Origin: Aedes albopictus
Lineage: Eukaryota; Arthropoda; Insecta; Diptera; Culicidae
Assembly (NCBI RefSeq): GCF_035046485.1
Contig: NC_085138.1
Span: 94,095,766 to 94,159,765 of the forward strand
Direction: 5' to 3'
DNA length: 64,000 bases
The position numbers and the translations under genes are program-made. The number at the start of each line of letters is the position of its first letter. Position 1 is the first letter of the stretch. The notes below the pieces were generated by a model. It searched no databases and had not been told where the DNA came from. It saw only the letters and a program-made list of their open reading frames with translations. Positions 29,110 through 41,300 of the stretch are shown piece after piece.

Positions 29110-30114
29110 GTGAATCGCATACCTTCCAAACCCAAAAAACAATAATCCACAAAATACCAAGCAAGTCATAGAAAGAAAAAGCGCCCGATTGTTTATTTTG
29201 TCAATTATAACAAACGGAAACTTCTACCCTCTCCGACTCGCCAGTCACCCCGGAAAAAATGTCCCTTCAGTTCTGGAAAATATATTATCCCCAATTAAGC
29301 CTTTAATCGAATTGTCCGCGTGGTCTTGTAGTACCCCTGCTAGGTAAGAATCAGTCATTGCCATACATATTAAATGCTAGACATGACCCCATGGATAGCA
29401 TTTGCATATGTAAAAGCTTTGCTGATGTGACTTTCCTATTAGGCAATTCTCTCATCTCATGTTTGTCTTCAAAACCTTATCAAGCTTAGAAAATTGAAGT
29501 TGATAAACAATACATTACAAGGTTCGAATTCCCATAGAATGAGATCATTCATTCGCACTACAACACCATAGGAGATAATACCACATTGGCTGATTACAGT
29601 ACGAATGTGAAAAATCTCCCTTTTCCCCCTATCCGCAACCCGGGGACGCGCCCTGTTGGATTTCGAAAGCCTCGGAGAATATTACAAACCTTCAATGGCA
29701 TTCCCATAAACTAACCCACATTGCCCATTCAGGGGTCTGACTGGGCCTATTACCCTCCCTCAGTTTGTAATATTCTCTCCAACTTGGAATTATATTTTCC
29801 CGGCACATAAATGACTTCGACAAATGTTCGATATACTATGCAGCGTCATGATCAGTATAACTATATCAGATGACTTGGAGATCTGAATCTTACAGAATTG
29901 TTTGCCATTGATTATACATTCAGCTATTCTAATCATTACTGCAAAGGCCATCGACCACATGCCTGAAATCAAAGCTTCCTGGAAGATATAATCCAAGCCC
30001 AGGGCTTTTGGGCCGCCATTAAATCACCACCAAAATGGCTGAAAATTCGACAGGACCCTAGTTTTGCACCAAGCATTGTAATGAACATGTGGGAGCTTTA
30101 AATTGTTGACATAT
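29110..30114. other. Intergenic, nothing firmly recognised
   Basis: GGGCCGCCATTAAATCA at 30010 also occurs at 27263. A GGTTCGAATTCC at 29520 resembles a pol III B box but has no convincing A box. No gene seen. Confidence 0.3.
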
Positions 30115-30665
30115 TTAAAGTCTGTACTGCCCTAGTATCACATGCGTGCATTTTTCATGGTGCGTGTACTCAGTACACAACGCGACCGCTCCCGGGTTAA
30201 CATCTTCAAACACATCCACATCAATCACTACCTCAGCACGAACATCACTAGGCCTGTCTTTGTATCTATCCGCTATCATGTACTTCGTCTTGGTAGAGGT
30301 AATTGTCAAGCCTATCCTCGCTGTGTCTCTCTTCAAAGCAGCATAAGCTTTCTCCACTGCCCTACGATCGATGCCGATGAGATCAATATCGTCCGCAAAG
30401 CCGAGGAGCATGTGCGATCGTGTAATGATAGTGCCATTCCTCTGCACGCCGGACCTCCTAATCCCTCCTTCGAGTGCAATGTTCAACAGCAAATTTGAAA
30501 GAGCATCACCCTTCTTCAATCCATCCAAGGTCACAAACGAAGTATGTAGATACTTTGCCTGCGATCTGAATACTTGATTTTGATCCATCTAGCGTGGCCA
30601 AATCTGCCAAAGCACATTTGTTTTCACTGAATCGTACGCTGCTCTAAAATCAACAAACAGATGGC
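30115..30665 (-). pseudogene. RTE-like LINE reverse transcriptase fragment
   Basis: Minus-strand reading includes [35 protein letters not shown] (RT FADD catalytic motif) and TKTKYMIADR. Abuts another LINE end at 30672. Truncated at both ends. Confidence 0.85.
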
Positions 30666-30671
30666 GAGACT

Positions 30672-32232
30672 GCAAGTTCATTCATTTATTTAGTATTACA
30701 TCAAATTCAAGATAAAACTGAATCAACAATATTTCTCCATAATACACGGTTCGTGGCTGCCGCTCTCCATCCTCGGTTGCGCACGATGCTCGCCAAGTCA
30801 CGCTCCACCTGGTCCACCCATCGTGCTCTCTGCGCTCCACGCCTTCTTGTGCCAACCGGATCAGTTGCTTTAATCAGTCCAGTCAGCTTCCCAGGAAAGC
30901 CGTTTTCGTTCATGATTCTCCATAGCTCTGCGCGGTCGATACTGTCGTATGCCGCTTTGAAGTCGATGAACAGGTGGTGCGTTGGGACCTGGTACTCACG
31001 GCATTTCTGGAGGATTTGCCGTACGGTGAAGATCTGGTCCGTTGTCGACCGGCCGGCGATGAAGCCGGCTTGATAACTTCCCACGAACTCATTCGTTGTA
31101 GGTGACAGACGACGGAAGATGATCTGGGATATCACTTTGTAGGCAGCATTCAAAATAGTGATCGCCCTGAAGTTCTCACATTCCAAATGGTCGCCTTTCT
31201 TGTGAATGGGGCAGATTACCCCTTCCTTCCACTGCTCCAGTAGCTGTTCGGTTTCCCAGATCCTGACTATCAGCCGATGCAGACAGGTGGCCAATTTTTC
31301 TGGGCCCATCTTGATTAGTTCAGCTGCGACACCATCCTTAGGGGCTGTCCATTAATTACGTAAGCGATTTTGGGGGGAGGGGGGGTTTGAGAAATCTTAC
31401 ATGCCATACAAAAAATCTTACAAGGGGGGGAGGGGGTGTCGAAAAATCGTGAAAATTCCCTTACGTAATAAATGGACAGCCCCTTATCAGCTGCTTTGTT
31501 GGTTTTGAGCTGGTGAATGGCATCCTTAACTTCCCTCAGCGTGGGAGTTGGTTCATTTCCGTCCTCCGCTGCACTGGCGTCGTCGTTTTCTCCGTTGCCG
31601 TGGGCTCCCGTGCCTTCGTTCTCCACGCCGTTCAGGTGCTGATCGAAGTGCTGCTTCCACTTTTCGATCACCTCACGTCCGTCCGTCAAGAGGCTTCCGT
31701 CTTTATCCCTGCATATTTCGGCTCGCGGCACGAAGCCGTTGCGGAATGCGTTGAGCTTCTGATAGAACTTCCGTGTTTCTTGGGAACGGCACAGCAGTTC
31801 CATTTCTTCACACTCCGCTTCTTTCAGGCGGCGCTTTTTCTCCCGAAAGAGGCGGGTCTGCTGTTTCCGCTTCTGTTTATAACGTTCCACGTTCTGTCGA
31901 GTCCCTTGCTGCAGCATTACCGCCCTCGCTGCATTCTTCTCCTCTAAAACCGTTCTGCACTCTTCGTCGAACCATTCATTCTGTCGATTCCGTTCCACGT
32001 ACCCGATGGTGCTCTCGGCTGCGTCGTTGATGGCTGCTTTCACTGTTCTCCAGCAGCCCTCTAGAGGGGCCTCATCGAGCTCGCCCTCGTCTGGCAACGC
32101 GGCCTCGAGATTCTGCGCGTATGCTGAGGCGACATCCGGTTGCTTCAGTCGCTCTAGGTTGTACCGTGGCGGTCGGCGGTACCGTACATTGTTGATGACG
32201 GAGAGTTTTGGGCGCAGTTTGACCATCACCAG
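30672..32232 (-). pseudogene. RTE-like LINE, internally deleted 3' part
   Basis: Minus strand. Linker region from 32229 (RPPRYNLERLKQPDVASAYA), then after a MITE at 31341-31483 the RT ([43 protein letters not shown]). At about 30865 the RT jumps into the carboxyl end ([20 protein letters not shown]), an internal deletion removing the FADD motif. The 3' end TAAATAAATGAATGAA is at 30672. The endonuclease end is displaced to 36059-36208 by a 3.8-kb insertion. Confidence 0.88.
31341..31483. mobile_element. 143-bp MITE, PIF/Harbinger-like
   Basis: The left GGGGCTGTCCATTAATTACG and right CTTACGTAATAAATGGACAG plus CCCC are inverted. TSD is TTA (31338-31340, 31484-31486), the PIF/Harbinger preference. 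Removing it restores the LINE frame around NKAADKD. Confidence 0.85.
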
Positions 32233-32335
32233 GGCCCTGTAGCATAATCGGGCTAATAATATTAGCTACAAGTTACAAGTACTAATATTATAAGTGTTAA
32301 TAATTTGTGTTGCATAAAGGCTCAATTTTCCACTA

Positions 32336-32500
32336 ATGGACTTATCCACCGATGAACCAAATTCATCGCGGTCCGAAAATTTTGACACTAGAGCGGGGTC
32401 TGTTCCAATCAGAATCGTCCAATTCTGATTGGAACGGCCCCGCTCTAGTGTCAAAATTCTCGGACCGCGATGAATTCGGTTCATCGGTGGATAAGTCCAT
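32336..32500. repeat. Near-perfect hairpin MITE, 165 bp
   Basis: ATGGACTTATCCACCGATGA pairs with TCATCGGTGGATAAGTCCAT through almost the full length. Shares the TTTTGACAC..AGCGGGGTC core with the next element. Confidence 0.82.
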
Positions 32501-32504
32501 ATAA

Positions 32505-32831
32505 ACGAGTGCACCGATGAACATTGAGTTCACTAAGCCTGAAAATTTTTGACAGCACAGCGGGGTCGACTCTCAACAACTTCTACTCAGAGATGCATTA
32601 CCAAAATCGCTGATATTTTTTTTCTTCTTTGATTTCTTACATGAATTTCCATTTAAAGTGATGCATATGCATATACTTAATGCACAAGCTCATATTTTTG
32701 CAACTTCATCGTGAAAACTAGTTACAATAAATTAAACAAATATTTAGCTGGGTAGAAGTTGTTGAGAGTCGACCCCGCTGTGGTGTCAAAATTCGCTGCC
32801 CGAGTGAACTTCCAGCGGGCGGTGCACTCGT
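32505..32831. repeat. Foldback element related to the preceding hairpin
   Basis: ACGAGTGCACC pairs with GGTGCACTCGT. Inner arms include GTCGACTCTCAACAACTTCT and its complement near 32760. Lies 4 bp from the hairpin at 32336-32500. Confidence 0.75.
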
Positions 32832-33320
32832 CTATTATTAGCACTTGTAATATTAGTGACCATGAAAATACAAGTTGTTTTGGTTCTTTTACCTGTCAAA
32901 ATTCATCCGACGGTTCACTATTGATTTGAAATGACAGTTGATGTTTGTTTATAATCTGCATTTTCCGCGTAACATCCGGAAATAACTTAATTTATTCCGA
33001 AGTTTTGCATTCTTTATACGATAGATGAAGAAAAGCATATGCTGTTTGGATAATTTTCGGCCGCTCTGACGAAATATTTTTTTACAAAGTATGGCACTGC
33101 AAGTACCTAGATTTTTAGTAAAATGTCCCATAAATTTAAAAGTACTGGTTGAAAAACAATGTATATAGATTTAGCAACATGTATTATGCTTCTTGTTAAA
33201 ATCCCAAGTGATCTGGGATGCAAAAATTGAGCTTTTACCTACTTTTATATGTCGCAACTCGATTCGAAATAGTGTATGTATATTGTAGCTCTTGATTAGC
33301 TTAATGATGCGCAATACAAG

Positions 33321-34278
33321 CAGGGCCGGATCTAAGGGGGGGCAGGGCCCCGGGCCCCCACATTTTAGGGGCCCCCACAAAAACCTTTTTGCTTGCTAAA
33401 CATTAACAAAAACAAAAAAAGCTTATTTGCTCATGGAATTTGTACCACCGAGGGGTTCCCGTAACGTGGGTAGGTCACCTTAGAATGGTGTGTTGCGGTG
33501 TAAGATCTACCAAATCAAATTTTGATCTTGATATTTACCGTATTTATAAATATTCCAAGATCAAAGTTTGATTCACTTTTTGTGTTTTGTAGTTTATTTT
33601 GTTCTAGTGCACTACTAATTAATATTTTATTTTAGCAGGATTCAGGTAAATTTATCGTATGATATAAATCATATCATGAAAATATGTAACTGTGGCGAGC
33701 GTATCACTAATATGTAGCTTATTTGACGTACGATGTTAATATTATTTTACATTTCAGATTACCAACCGAAGAAGCTAGTAATCCAACCAAGCTGACGAGG
33801 ACACAGGATGAATTGTGCAAACAACTGATTCGAAGCAGTCTAACAATGGTGTGCCTGAACGTTGACCAAGCGTATCCTTTGGAGTTTACCCTTCCACTAA
33901 CAACAACCTAACAATCCCGTGACCCCTAGGCCTGAGAGATCGTAGAGTTGTCTACATTTTTCATAGGTGTCCAAAACTAACCATCCTTTCCCATTCCTCA
34001 GCAGTCGCAAGGACGTGGCCAGGACAGTGCTCGACCATTGGAGGATTGCGTCAGTCTTGTCTAAGAGTCAGAGATTAGTCCCACATCTTTGTGCTTTGGT
34101 TCGGACGGGAAGGAGGCAACCCTCATAACAGCGGTCTAGGACTGTACCACCTACGAATTTGTGCGACTCGCTTAATGCTAATGCTAATGCTAATGCTAAT
34201 GCTAATGGAATTTGTACCACCGAGGGGCCTCCACATACGCTCTGGCCCCGGGCCCCCACAATCCTTAATCCGGGCCTG
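33321..34278. mobile_element. hAT element, 958 bp, non-autonomous
   Basis: Ends CAGGGCCGGATCTAAGG and CCTTAATCCGGGCCTG, with a perfect 8-bp TSD AATACAAG (33313-33320, 34279-34286): the hAT hallmark. GGCCCCGGGCCCCCACA occurs near both ends. No transposase. Contains a GCTAAT hexamer tract at 34173-34206. Confidence 0.88.
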
Positions 34279-34465
34279 AATACAAGCAATTGATTCAAAT
34301 TTATTTCGCATCTGCAATTTTACCTGTGCTTATGCAGTGACCATAATAACCATAACTTTACCAAGAACCTCCAATCAAAGATGGGCATTGTAGGAACTTT
34401 GGAGAACTTGAGAGACTCAGCAGAAATTATATTTTGGATACAAAGTGTACATCAACGCAATTTTC

Positions 34466-35640
34466 ACCCTGCCCTTCGGTTCAGAAAGGGGTATGGGCGC
34501 GTTCTGCTAACTTGGTCGAGGCAGATTTCTTGTGAGAACAAGTTGCATACGGACATTCAAAAGTGCCTGAACGAAAGATGTTGCTTGTGAGGATCACTTG
34601 AAGATCGGATGGAAGATCATTCTTTTTTTTTAGAATATTCGCGTTCGTCTATTTGTTGCTCTTCGTGTTCGTATATTTTAAGTTTCATCTTCAATTGAGT
34701 TTGATGAACGCTGCTAGTCAGCAGGGATGATCTTCGCATCTGCATCCGTTGAACCATTCTGAATGGCCGTCGTGAAAGTATCACCAAAAGCGCTACTAAT
34801 ATTTCTTTTATATTTTCATGTATCTGAGTATCATGAGTGATAGCAGTAAGCAGGGATAGCAGTGAAAAATGGAAGTAATGCAGTACGACGGTGGTGCGAT
34901 GCTGGTAAAAAATATCGCTGGAGATGAGCATTGTTTGTACTCAGCCATGTCTAAGACGTGCTCCGAAGTGTCAGGAAAGGAAGCATGCATAAAGCACTAA
35001 TCTACAAAATCCCGGGAAAAAAGTTGAAAGACCTTATTTCACGTGGAAATCCAGCGGTAGACAAGAGGTGGATATGGACGGATGTTCGTTGGAATTGGAA
35101 GGACATTGGTAATGACAGAGCCGAGTTTAAGAAAGCGACGAAGCGATTGCAGCAGGAGATGGTGAAGTTGGACTACGAAGACGATTTGCTAGAAACCGCA
35201 GACAGCAAATGACATAGGCTTATCGTATTTCAATGGAGATGGCGATGAGGAAGAAGTAGCATTCCAAGAACATAATTAAAATTTAATCACTACCTACCAC
35301 AAAAAACAACACGATCGAACGAAAATAGGAAAGAGCAACCCAGCAAAACCAGTATGTTCAAAACGCTTACCCCAACCAAGCGACCCAAAGGTAAATTACG
35401 TTGACCATTTAACTAACAACACATTCTCTTACAGCTCAATACACCGCATCGATTTCCCACCTTTCCCAATCCTTAAGGCCACGCAAAACTTAAAAGCCGC
35501 AGAGCTAAAGAGGTTGCTATGCCTACTCCCAAATTCAAAGGTGTATTATGGACAATGTGAGTTCTCGGACTTGCATTGGAGACTTGGCCCTATGACCCCC
35601 TTGTGCATCAATAAAATAAAATAAAATAAAATAAAAAAAA
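34466..35640 (+). mobile_element. Retroposed sequence with 22-bp TSD and AAAAT tail
   Basis: AGTGTACATCAACGCAATTT occurs at 34444-34463 and again directly after a (TAAAA)n tail at about 35641. The inserted 1.17 kb is therefore a product of LINE-type retrotransposition. It contains a 75-codon open stretch at 34985-35212 (ISRGNPAVDKRWIWTDVRWN and KKATKRLQQEMVKLDYEDD) whose family I do not recognise. It could be a processed pseudogene or a truncated LINE. Confidence 0.68.
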
Positions 35641-36058
35641 AGTGTACATCAACGCAATTTTCTCTTCAATGAGTTTCGAATACATACTGCCAAATTTAAT
35701 CGTCGAAAACTAAAATTAGGGTTGACATGTTAGATAAATATCTTTTGAGTTCATCAAAATGGTAAATCGATATATTCAAAACTAAATATGACTTCTGCAA
35801 TACTTTAAATCTAACTTGTAAATTATTTTACAAGACCTTTGAGACTTGTAATCAAAAGTACAAGTCATAGCTAATATTTTATACTTGTAGTTTGTTTATG
35901 CAACATACACTTGTAAATTCTACTAATAATATTAGTCCATCCGACTTGTAGTATTGGACTTGTAACTTGTACTTGTAGTATTTTTATGCAACAGAAAATT
36001 ATAAGTTACAAGCTACAAGACTAATATTATTAGTAAAATTTTCATTATGCTACAGGCC

Positions 36059-36208
36059 CCAGATAGTGGTCGGAGTCGATGTTGGCGCCACGATAGGTCC
36101 TGACGTCGATAATGTCGGAGAAGTGCCGTCCGTCAATCAGAACGTGGTCGATTTGAGATTCCGTCTGCTGTGGTGATCTCCAGGTGTAACGATAAGGGAG
36201 GCTGCAAG
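36059..36208 (-). pseudogene. RTE-like LINE endonuclease part (displaced)
   Basis: The minus strand encodes the end of an endonuclease domain ([14 protein letters not shown]). It is contiguous with the LINE at 32232 once the 3.8-kb insertion is removed. Confidence 0.8.
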
Positions 36209-36371
36209 TTATTCCCGAAATTTATCTAGGATCATCTGCAGGTTAAACATATTATCCGTCGTTGATCGATCCTCACAAAAACCAGCCTGGCATTCGCCGA
36301 CAAAGAACTTTTGTAAATAGTAGAAAATGACAAAAAATAGCTGTTTCCATCCATTTACAGTTTAATGATGC

Positions 36372-36640
36372 ATTCTTGGAAATTGCAAATTTTAGAGTCG
36401 TTGAACAGGTACAAAATTAGGTTACGGGACGCCACAGCTTTTTCTAGAATATTTCTAACTTCGTGTAGAATTGCCGGATATTTTCCGAATTTGGACAACT
36501 GATACACAACTAATTGATCAACTTACAGTGAAAATTTGAGAATATCTGATGCACTTTTCCAAAAGTTACAGCTAGTTGAACATCTTTTGAAAAGTAAAAA
36601 TGTTGCCTATCCCGATTATTTTGATTATCCCCTGTATATT
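36372..36640. repeat. Fragments of two DNA elements
   Basis: 36390-36436 (AGAGTCGTTGAACAGGTA ... ACGCCAC) matches the right end of the hAT MITE at 53264. 36530-36640 matches the right end of the foldback at 13250/55554 (TTGCCTATCCC ... ATCCCCTGTA). Confidence 0.6.
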
Positions 36641-36656
36641 GCCAATCGATGCAACT

Positions 36657-36830
36657 GATGTTGTCCTCGAACACAATCGTGGGCTCCTGTTGAAACCCGG
36701 AATCCTCCATAAATTTGCGGAACCACAATAGCGGGTCGTTCAGCAGATAGTCTCTTCTCCTATTTGAAATACGAAGCCGGTATTGGACTTCCGATCCGTT
36801 GTTGTATCGCTGCTCCAATCGGTGTCGATC
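36657..36830 (-). pseudogene. copia RNase H fragment
   Basis: Minus strand reads LLWFRKFMEDSGFQQEPTIV then FEDNISCIDW, matching the copia RNase H region (usually an EDNQSCI-type motif). Short and isolated. Confidence 0.55.
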
Positions 36831-36967
36831 AGTGTGAAGGGGTTTTCACTGCCACAGGAAAGCTTGTGTTTGTAGTTCATGGTTTTTACCGAGTAACGCA
36901 CTACCTGCTTCTACTCCGACCAATTTGTTTTAGTCTACTTTTCTGGGTCAGTTTCTGGACACTCACT

Positions 36968-37430
36968 TTACTGTGTAGCGACGGATGGCGGCGTAAGCAA
37001 CACCGTCGTACGCGGTTTCTCCAACCAGCATGTAACCACACTGTACACACGCCTGTACTGCGTTTTAGACACGTTCACCATCAGTCCGACCTTTGCTGCT
37101 TCACGTTTCAGGCGGGTGTTCAGTTTTACCACCATTCCAAATGTTCTAGCAATAATATCCATGTCATCCACACAACAAACAAATTGGCCGAATTTCGTAA
37201 AAATTGTGCCTCGGCTGTTGAGCCTGACTCATCGCATAATATTTTCCAGGGTCATGTTGAACAGCAGGTGGACTCCATCACCTTGTCGAAGTCTCGAGAA
37301 TCGAACGAACTACCGGACAGATCGCCCGAAACCCTGACGTAGTTTTTTTTACACCGTCCACCGTCGCGCTGATCAGACTTGTGAACTTCCTGGAGAAGCC
37401 GTTCCTGTACGGTAACCATGGGCTGGGCAG
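36968..37430 (-). pseudogene. RTE-like LINE RT fragment
   Basis: Minus strand includes DDMDIIARTFGMVV, RLKREAAKVGLMVN and a QGDG region near 37270, parallel to 50840-51070. Frameshifted and truncated. Confidence 0.75.
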
Positions 37431-37929
37431 TTTATCATATGCAAGCGATTTTGACTAAAATTATTCATACAGATAGGCTTACGGATTTCTCAAAACTATT
37501 TTCACAAAAAAGACCACACATCTTTTACACCTAGAATAAAAGATATATTAAGTTTACTGCAACTATCGTCTATTGTGGGTTCCAGCACGCTCCAATGGGC
37601 ATTGTAACAGCATCACATTAGTGCACCGATAATACCCATTTTTGCGTAAAGTTTTAAAACTAATCATACATCTATTGGCTCCATCCATAGGTTGTAAAAA
37701 TCGGAATTAGCGGGACATCGTGAAATCCTGTCACAATTCAAAATGGGGAAAACAAAAACACTTTTGGACACTATGAGAAAAATAACCCCGTGGCTAAACG
37801 CCACGCTGTCCAGCATACATATTGATCTTATCAGCGCATGATAAATAATGAGTCACATACTGAGAGAACGTCCTACCTTCCATAAAAAGCCTTTGTGTCA
37901 CGATGACTGCCTTATAGTTTAACGACGAT
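37431..37929 (-). other. mor 3' flank / probable 3' UTR
   Basis: AT-rich sequence directly downstream of the mor stop. I could not place a confident poly(A) signal. Confidence 0.35.
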
Positions 37930-38399
37930 TTACGAAGGTGGAGGAATAGGCCCGCTGGTAGGGGGTGGACCTTGCGGGGGTCCGGGCATGGGAGCGCTTC
38001 CGGGTCCTGCCTGCACCGGCGGCGGTGGCCCTTGGGTAGGCGGCTGCGGGGGTAGAGGCGGTTGCTGCTGGGACATAGCCCCCGGCGGAGGATGATGGGG
38101 ATTCACCGGTGGTTGCTGACCACCAGGTGGCCCACCTGCGGCCGGATGTCCCGGATGGGGTGGCATTGTCGGCGGCTGCTGGGGCGGTGGGCCCGACGCA
38201 TGCTGCTGCTGCGAGGACGGCGGTTGACCAGGCGCCGTCGGAGGCAAAACGTTATTTGGAGTAGAACCGTCGGTAGGCATCGTAGTAGGCGGAGGAGCAG
38301 AGATGATTCCGTTGCTGTTGGGTGTGCTGGCGCTGCTCGGTGGGACTGGAGCCCCAGGAAGTCCACCGGTAGATGGCATTGGTGGCTGCTGCTGAGAGT
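37930..38399 (-). CDS. mor: mor exon 8 (Pro/Gln-rich tail)
   Basis: [20 protein letters not shown] to GPIPPPS, stop at 37932-37930. Acceptor CCATTTTCAG. Strongly proline rich with opposite-strand open frames as a compositional side effect. Confidence 0.92.
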
Positions 38400-41300
38400 C
38401 TGAAAATGGGGTAAATTGATAATGTTAGTACGGTTCAATGAAGGGAGAGTGGTAGTTTATATTTGAATATCAGACTCACTAGTTCCAGGGGCCTGGCCTG
38501 GTCCGGGTGGGCCTGGGGGTGTTCCTTGGGGAAGCTGCTGTTGCGATGGGATACCACCTGGGGTAGGTTGCTGCCATTGTCCCTGTTCTAACTGGAACCG
38601 TTGATGAGCCTGTTGCCGAGCTCGGAATTCGGCTGCCTTGAGTTGTTCCAAGTGGAATTGTTGACGTTCTTGGATCAGTTGTTGCCGTTGATATTCCAGA
38701 CCTTCTCGTTCACGTTCCATCGTTGTTTCGAGCTCTTCAAAGTGTCGCAGCTTAATTTCAAGCTTCTTCATTTGAGTTTCGACTAACAATGCGACCAAGC
38801 TTTTAATTTTTCTCTCTTCTACAGCGGCCAAGTGTTTGGCCTTGACGGCCGCCGCGGCCAATGCAGCTGCTGCGGCTGATTGGAGGTTTCCTTCGTTGAA
38901 TACCTTCGGATCGCCATTTTCCTTGGCCAACTCCGACGATGTTTCCTTATCCTTGCTCTTGTCTGCATCCAGACCACCATCTAGTTTCTGCTGATCGCTT
39001 CCTACCGCAGCATCAGAATCAGACGTTTTAGTACCTTCTTCTAGTGCCGATTTTTCGGTTTTATCTTTGTCTTAGGGAGTGACAAATCATATTAAACAAA
39101 CCAATCAAGAAGCCCAAAACAAATAAAAATGAAATGAGGTATGTAGGTAGCATAGGTACAGCCAGAATCAATGAAACGAGAAGCGAAAACAAAGAGAGAT
39201 ACGAAATGAGAGCCTTAAAAGATCACAGATTTTCTTTTCATTAAAAAAAGCACCCAAGTACAAAAGCCGGTTTTCTCAGCAGAAGAAACCATGCAAGCCA
39301 ACAAAACTCACCATCATCCTTCTTGGAGACGTCCTTCATTTCTACATCGGCTGCTCCAGGAGTTGCGGAGGTACCACCAGGAGCTGCTCCTGGCAATTTT
39401 CCCTCATCTCGACCTTTCTCCTCATCTGGATCGGTTCCGGCTATACCACTCGTTGACAGTCCGGCGTACGGATCGAATTTTCCTCCGAAGCTAGATTTCT
39501 CCACGTTCTTCAGGTGGGCATCCATCATCGTAGCGGGTACCTCGTCCTGGAAAAATAGCATATGACATGGTAGTGTGGCGTCAAAGGATGAATAACTAGA
39601 TCGCTACACAAGCAAACTCAGCAAAATTGTGATTTTGTTATTTTTTTTGCTAATAAAATGTATGTTATAATTAGTGTCCAGTTTGAACAAACATTTACCT
39701 TTATCGCAGCAAACTCCTCCATAGCGGCCTTGGCAGCACTGGCAGCAATTCGCGGATCGACCACCGAAGCCAGGAAGGCAACCGTAGACATGATAGGATT
39801 GCCGGCCTTGCTGAACGGAATCGGCTGGTAGGACAGCGGTCCCAGATAGGTATTGTCATCTTCCAGGTAGGGATCCTCGATCGGAAGCCTCAAGAAGTGC
39901 AGAATGCACTCGTCCTGGGTGCGCGATCCCACATGCTCGCACACTTTGTTCCAATCGTCCTTGTACATTTCCAAGCCTTCCAGCAGCAGGAGGGTTTCCT
40001 GTTCGGTCCAGTCACGGGACATGCTGGCAGCGGTCTTGTTGCGCATTGCAGACGGCTTCTTGGCGTATTGATCCAAACGAAGCCCAAATTGTCCGTTGGG
40101 GTCTGCAGCGGCAGGAGTTCCTGTTTCAGATTTGATTGCCTCTGCTGGTGTGGTAGCAGTTGCCGGAGTTCCAGGGGTAGCCGGATCATCCTTTTTATCG
40201 GGTTTCTTGTCCAAATCGAGAAGATTCTTGGCCGCCGATGGTTGGGCCGTTTTTGGAGGATTAAGCGGCTGCAATCCGGATGGGGTATCGCTCAAAACGT
40301 GGAAATGCGAAGTTGGTGGAGGACCCATGGGAGTTGGCCTTGAATCGGCATCGATCTGATAGTTGATCAAGCCCCACTGCTCCAGGAATGCGTGAACCCG
40401 CATAATGGCGCAAACATCTCCGGCTAGATTCCGTCGACAGGCCGTGCTGGTCAGGTATTCAGTTGGGTTCAACCTATAGGTATCGATCATGAAGTTACGG
40501 TAAGCTAAAAAGATTTCCGGTGTTTTTGATTTATTCTTTCCATTGAAGAACTCCGGAAGGGCTCGCTTTTCAACAACATGAATCGAATTGTAATCGAACC
40601 AGGCCGAGTACGACGGGACAATGATGTGATGCGTTTGTTCCGTCACATTGTCCTCCAGATCGTCCTTTACATGCGGGAACTCTTGAGTGTTGCTGTTATC
40701 GCTAGTTTTGCCGGCTTGACTGTCATCTCCGGTCCGATCAGCATTGGCCCTGTCAATTTCCTCATCCAGATCAGTTATGGTAGCATACTTTATCGGCATC
40801 ATCTCTGGATCACGCTTCGGTTGCGGGGTGGCCGGACCCGAAGCAGAATTGCTTGAACTGGCTTTCACCTCGGTTAGATTGGTTTCCGGTTGTGGATCGT
40901 CCATATCCTTGGTCATGTCTTCCGATTCTTCATCATCTGCCCGGGGCTTTTTCTGGAAAACGGCCGGCGAACGACCACTTTTCCGCTTTCCGCCCTTGAG
41001 TGGTGGCGTCGGGGATCGTTTGCGCTTCTGATGCACAACTTTCGTTTTCTTAATTTTATCGTCCGATCCGGACATCAGATCTTCCACTCCGAGACGCAAT
41101 TTGTGCATCTTCTTGCGGCCAGCTTCATCCACTTCGTAGTCCTCTTCTGCCATCCACTCGTTGTATGCATCCAGATCCGTGACCCATGAAAGGGATACAC
41201 GCCAACGATCACCCGGAGACATTGGGGAATCCGGTACATTTTCCTGAGGATAAATAAACATAAGCAGATCAAACAAGTGGCACTAGTGGAAACATTTCAT

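Larger units (their letters stand above)
32233..36058. mobile_element. 3.8-kb TIR element inserted in a LINE
   Basis: The left GGCCCTGTAGCATAAT and right ATTATGCTACAGGCC are inverted; CCAG at 32229-32232 repeats at 36059-36062. Both ends carry subterminal ACTTGTA/TACAAGT and TAATATTAT repeats. The LINE endonuclease resumes at 36059 in frame (SDHYL-VMVKL across the junction). No transposase is visible; contents are other elements. Superfamily not assigned. Confidence 0.72.

Noticed and set aside
29519..29531. B-box-like GGTTCGAATTCC, possible tRNA
   Set aside because: No matching A box, T stem or acceptor stem around it.
34173..34206. GCTAAT hexamer repeat read as telomere-like
   Set aside because: Only about six units inside a hAT element; an ordinary microsatellite.
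37930..38438. Plus- and minus-strand alternative frames over the mor tail
   Set aside because: Proline-rich GC bias keeps other frames open; the mor frame is fixed by splice phase.
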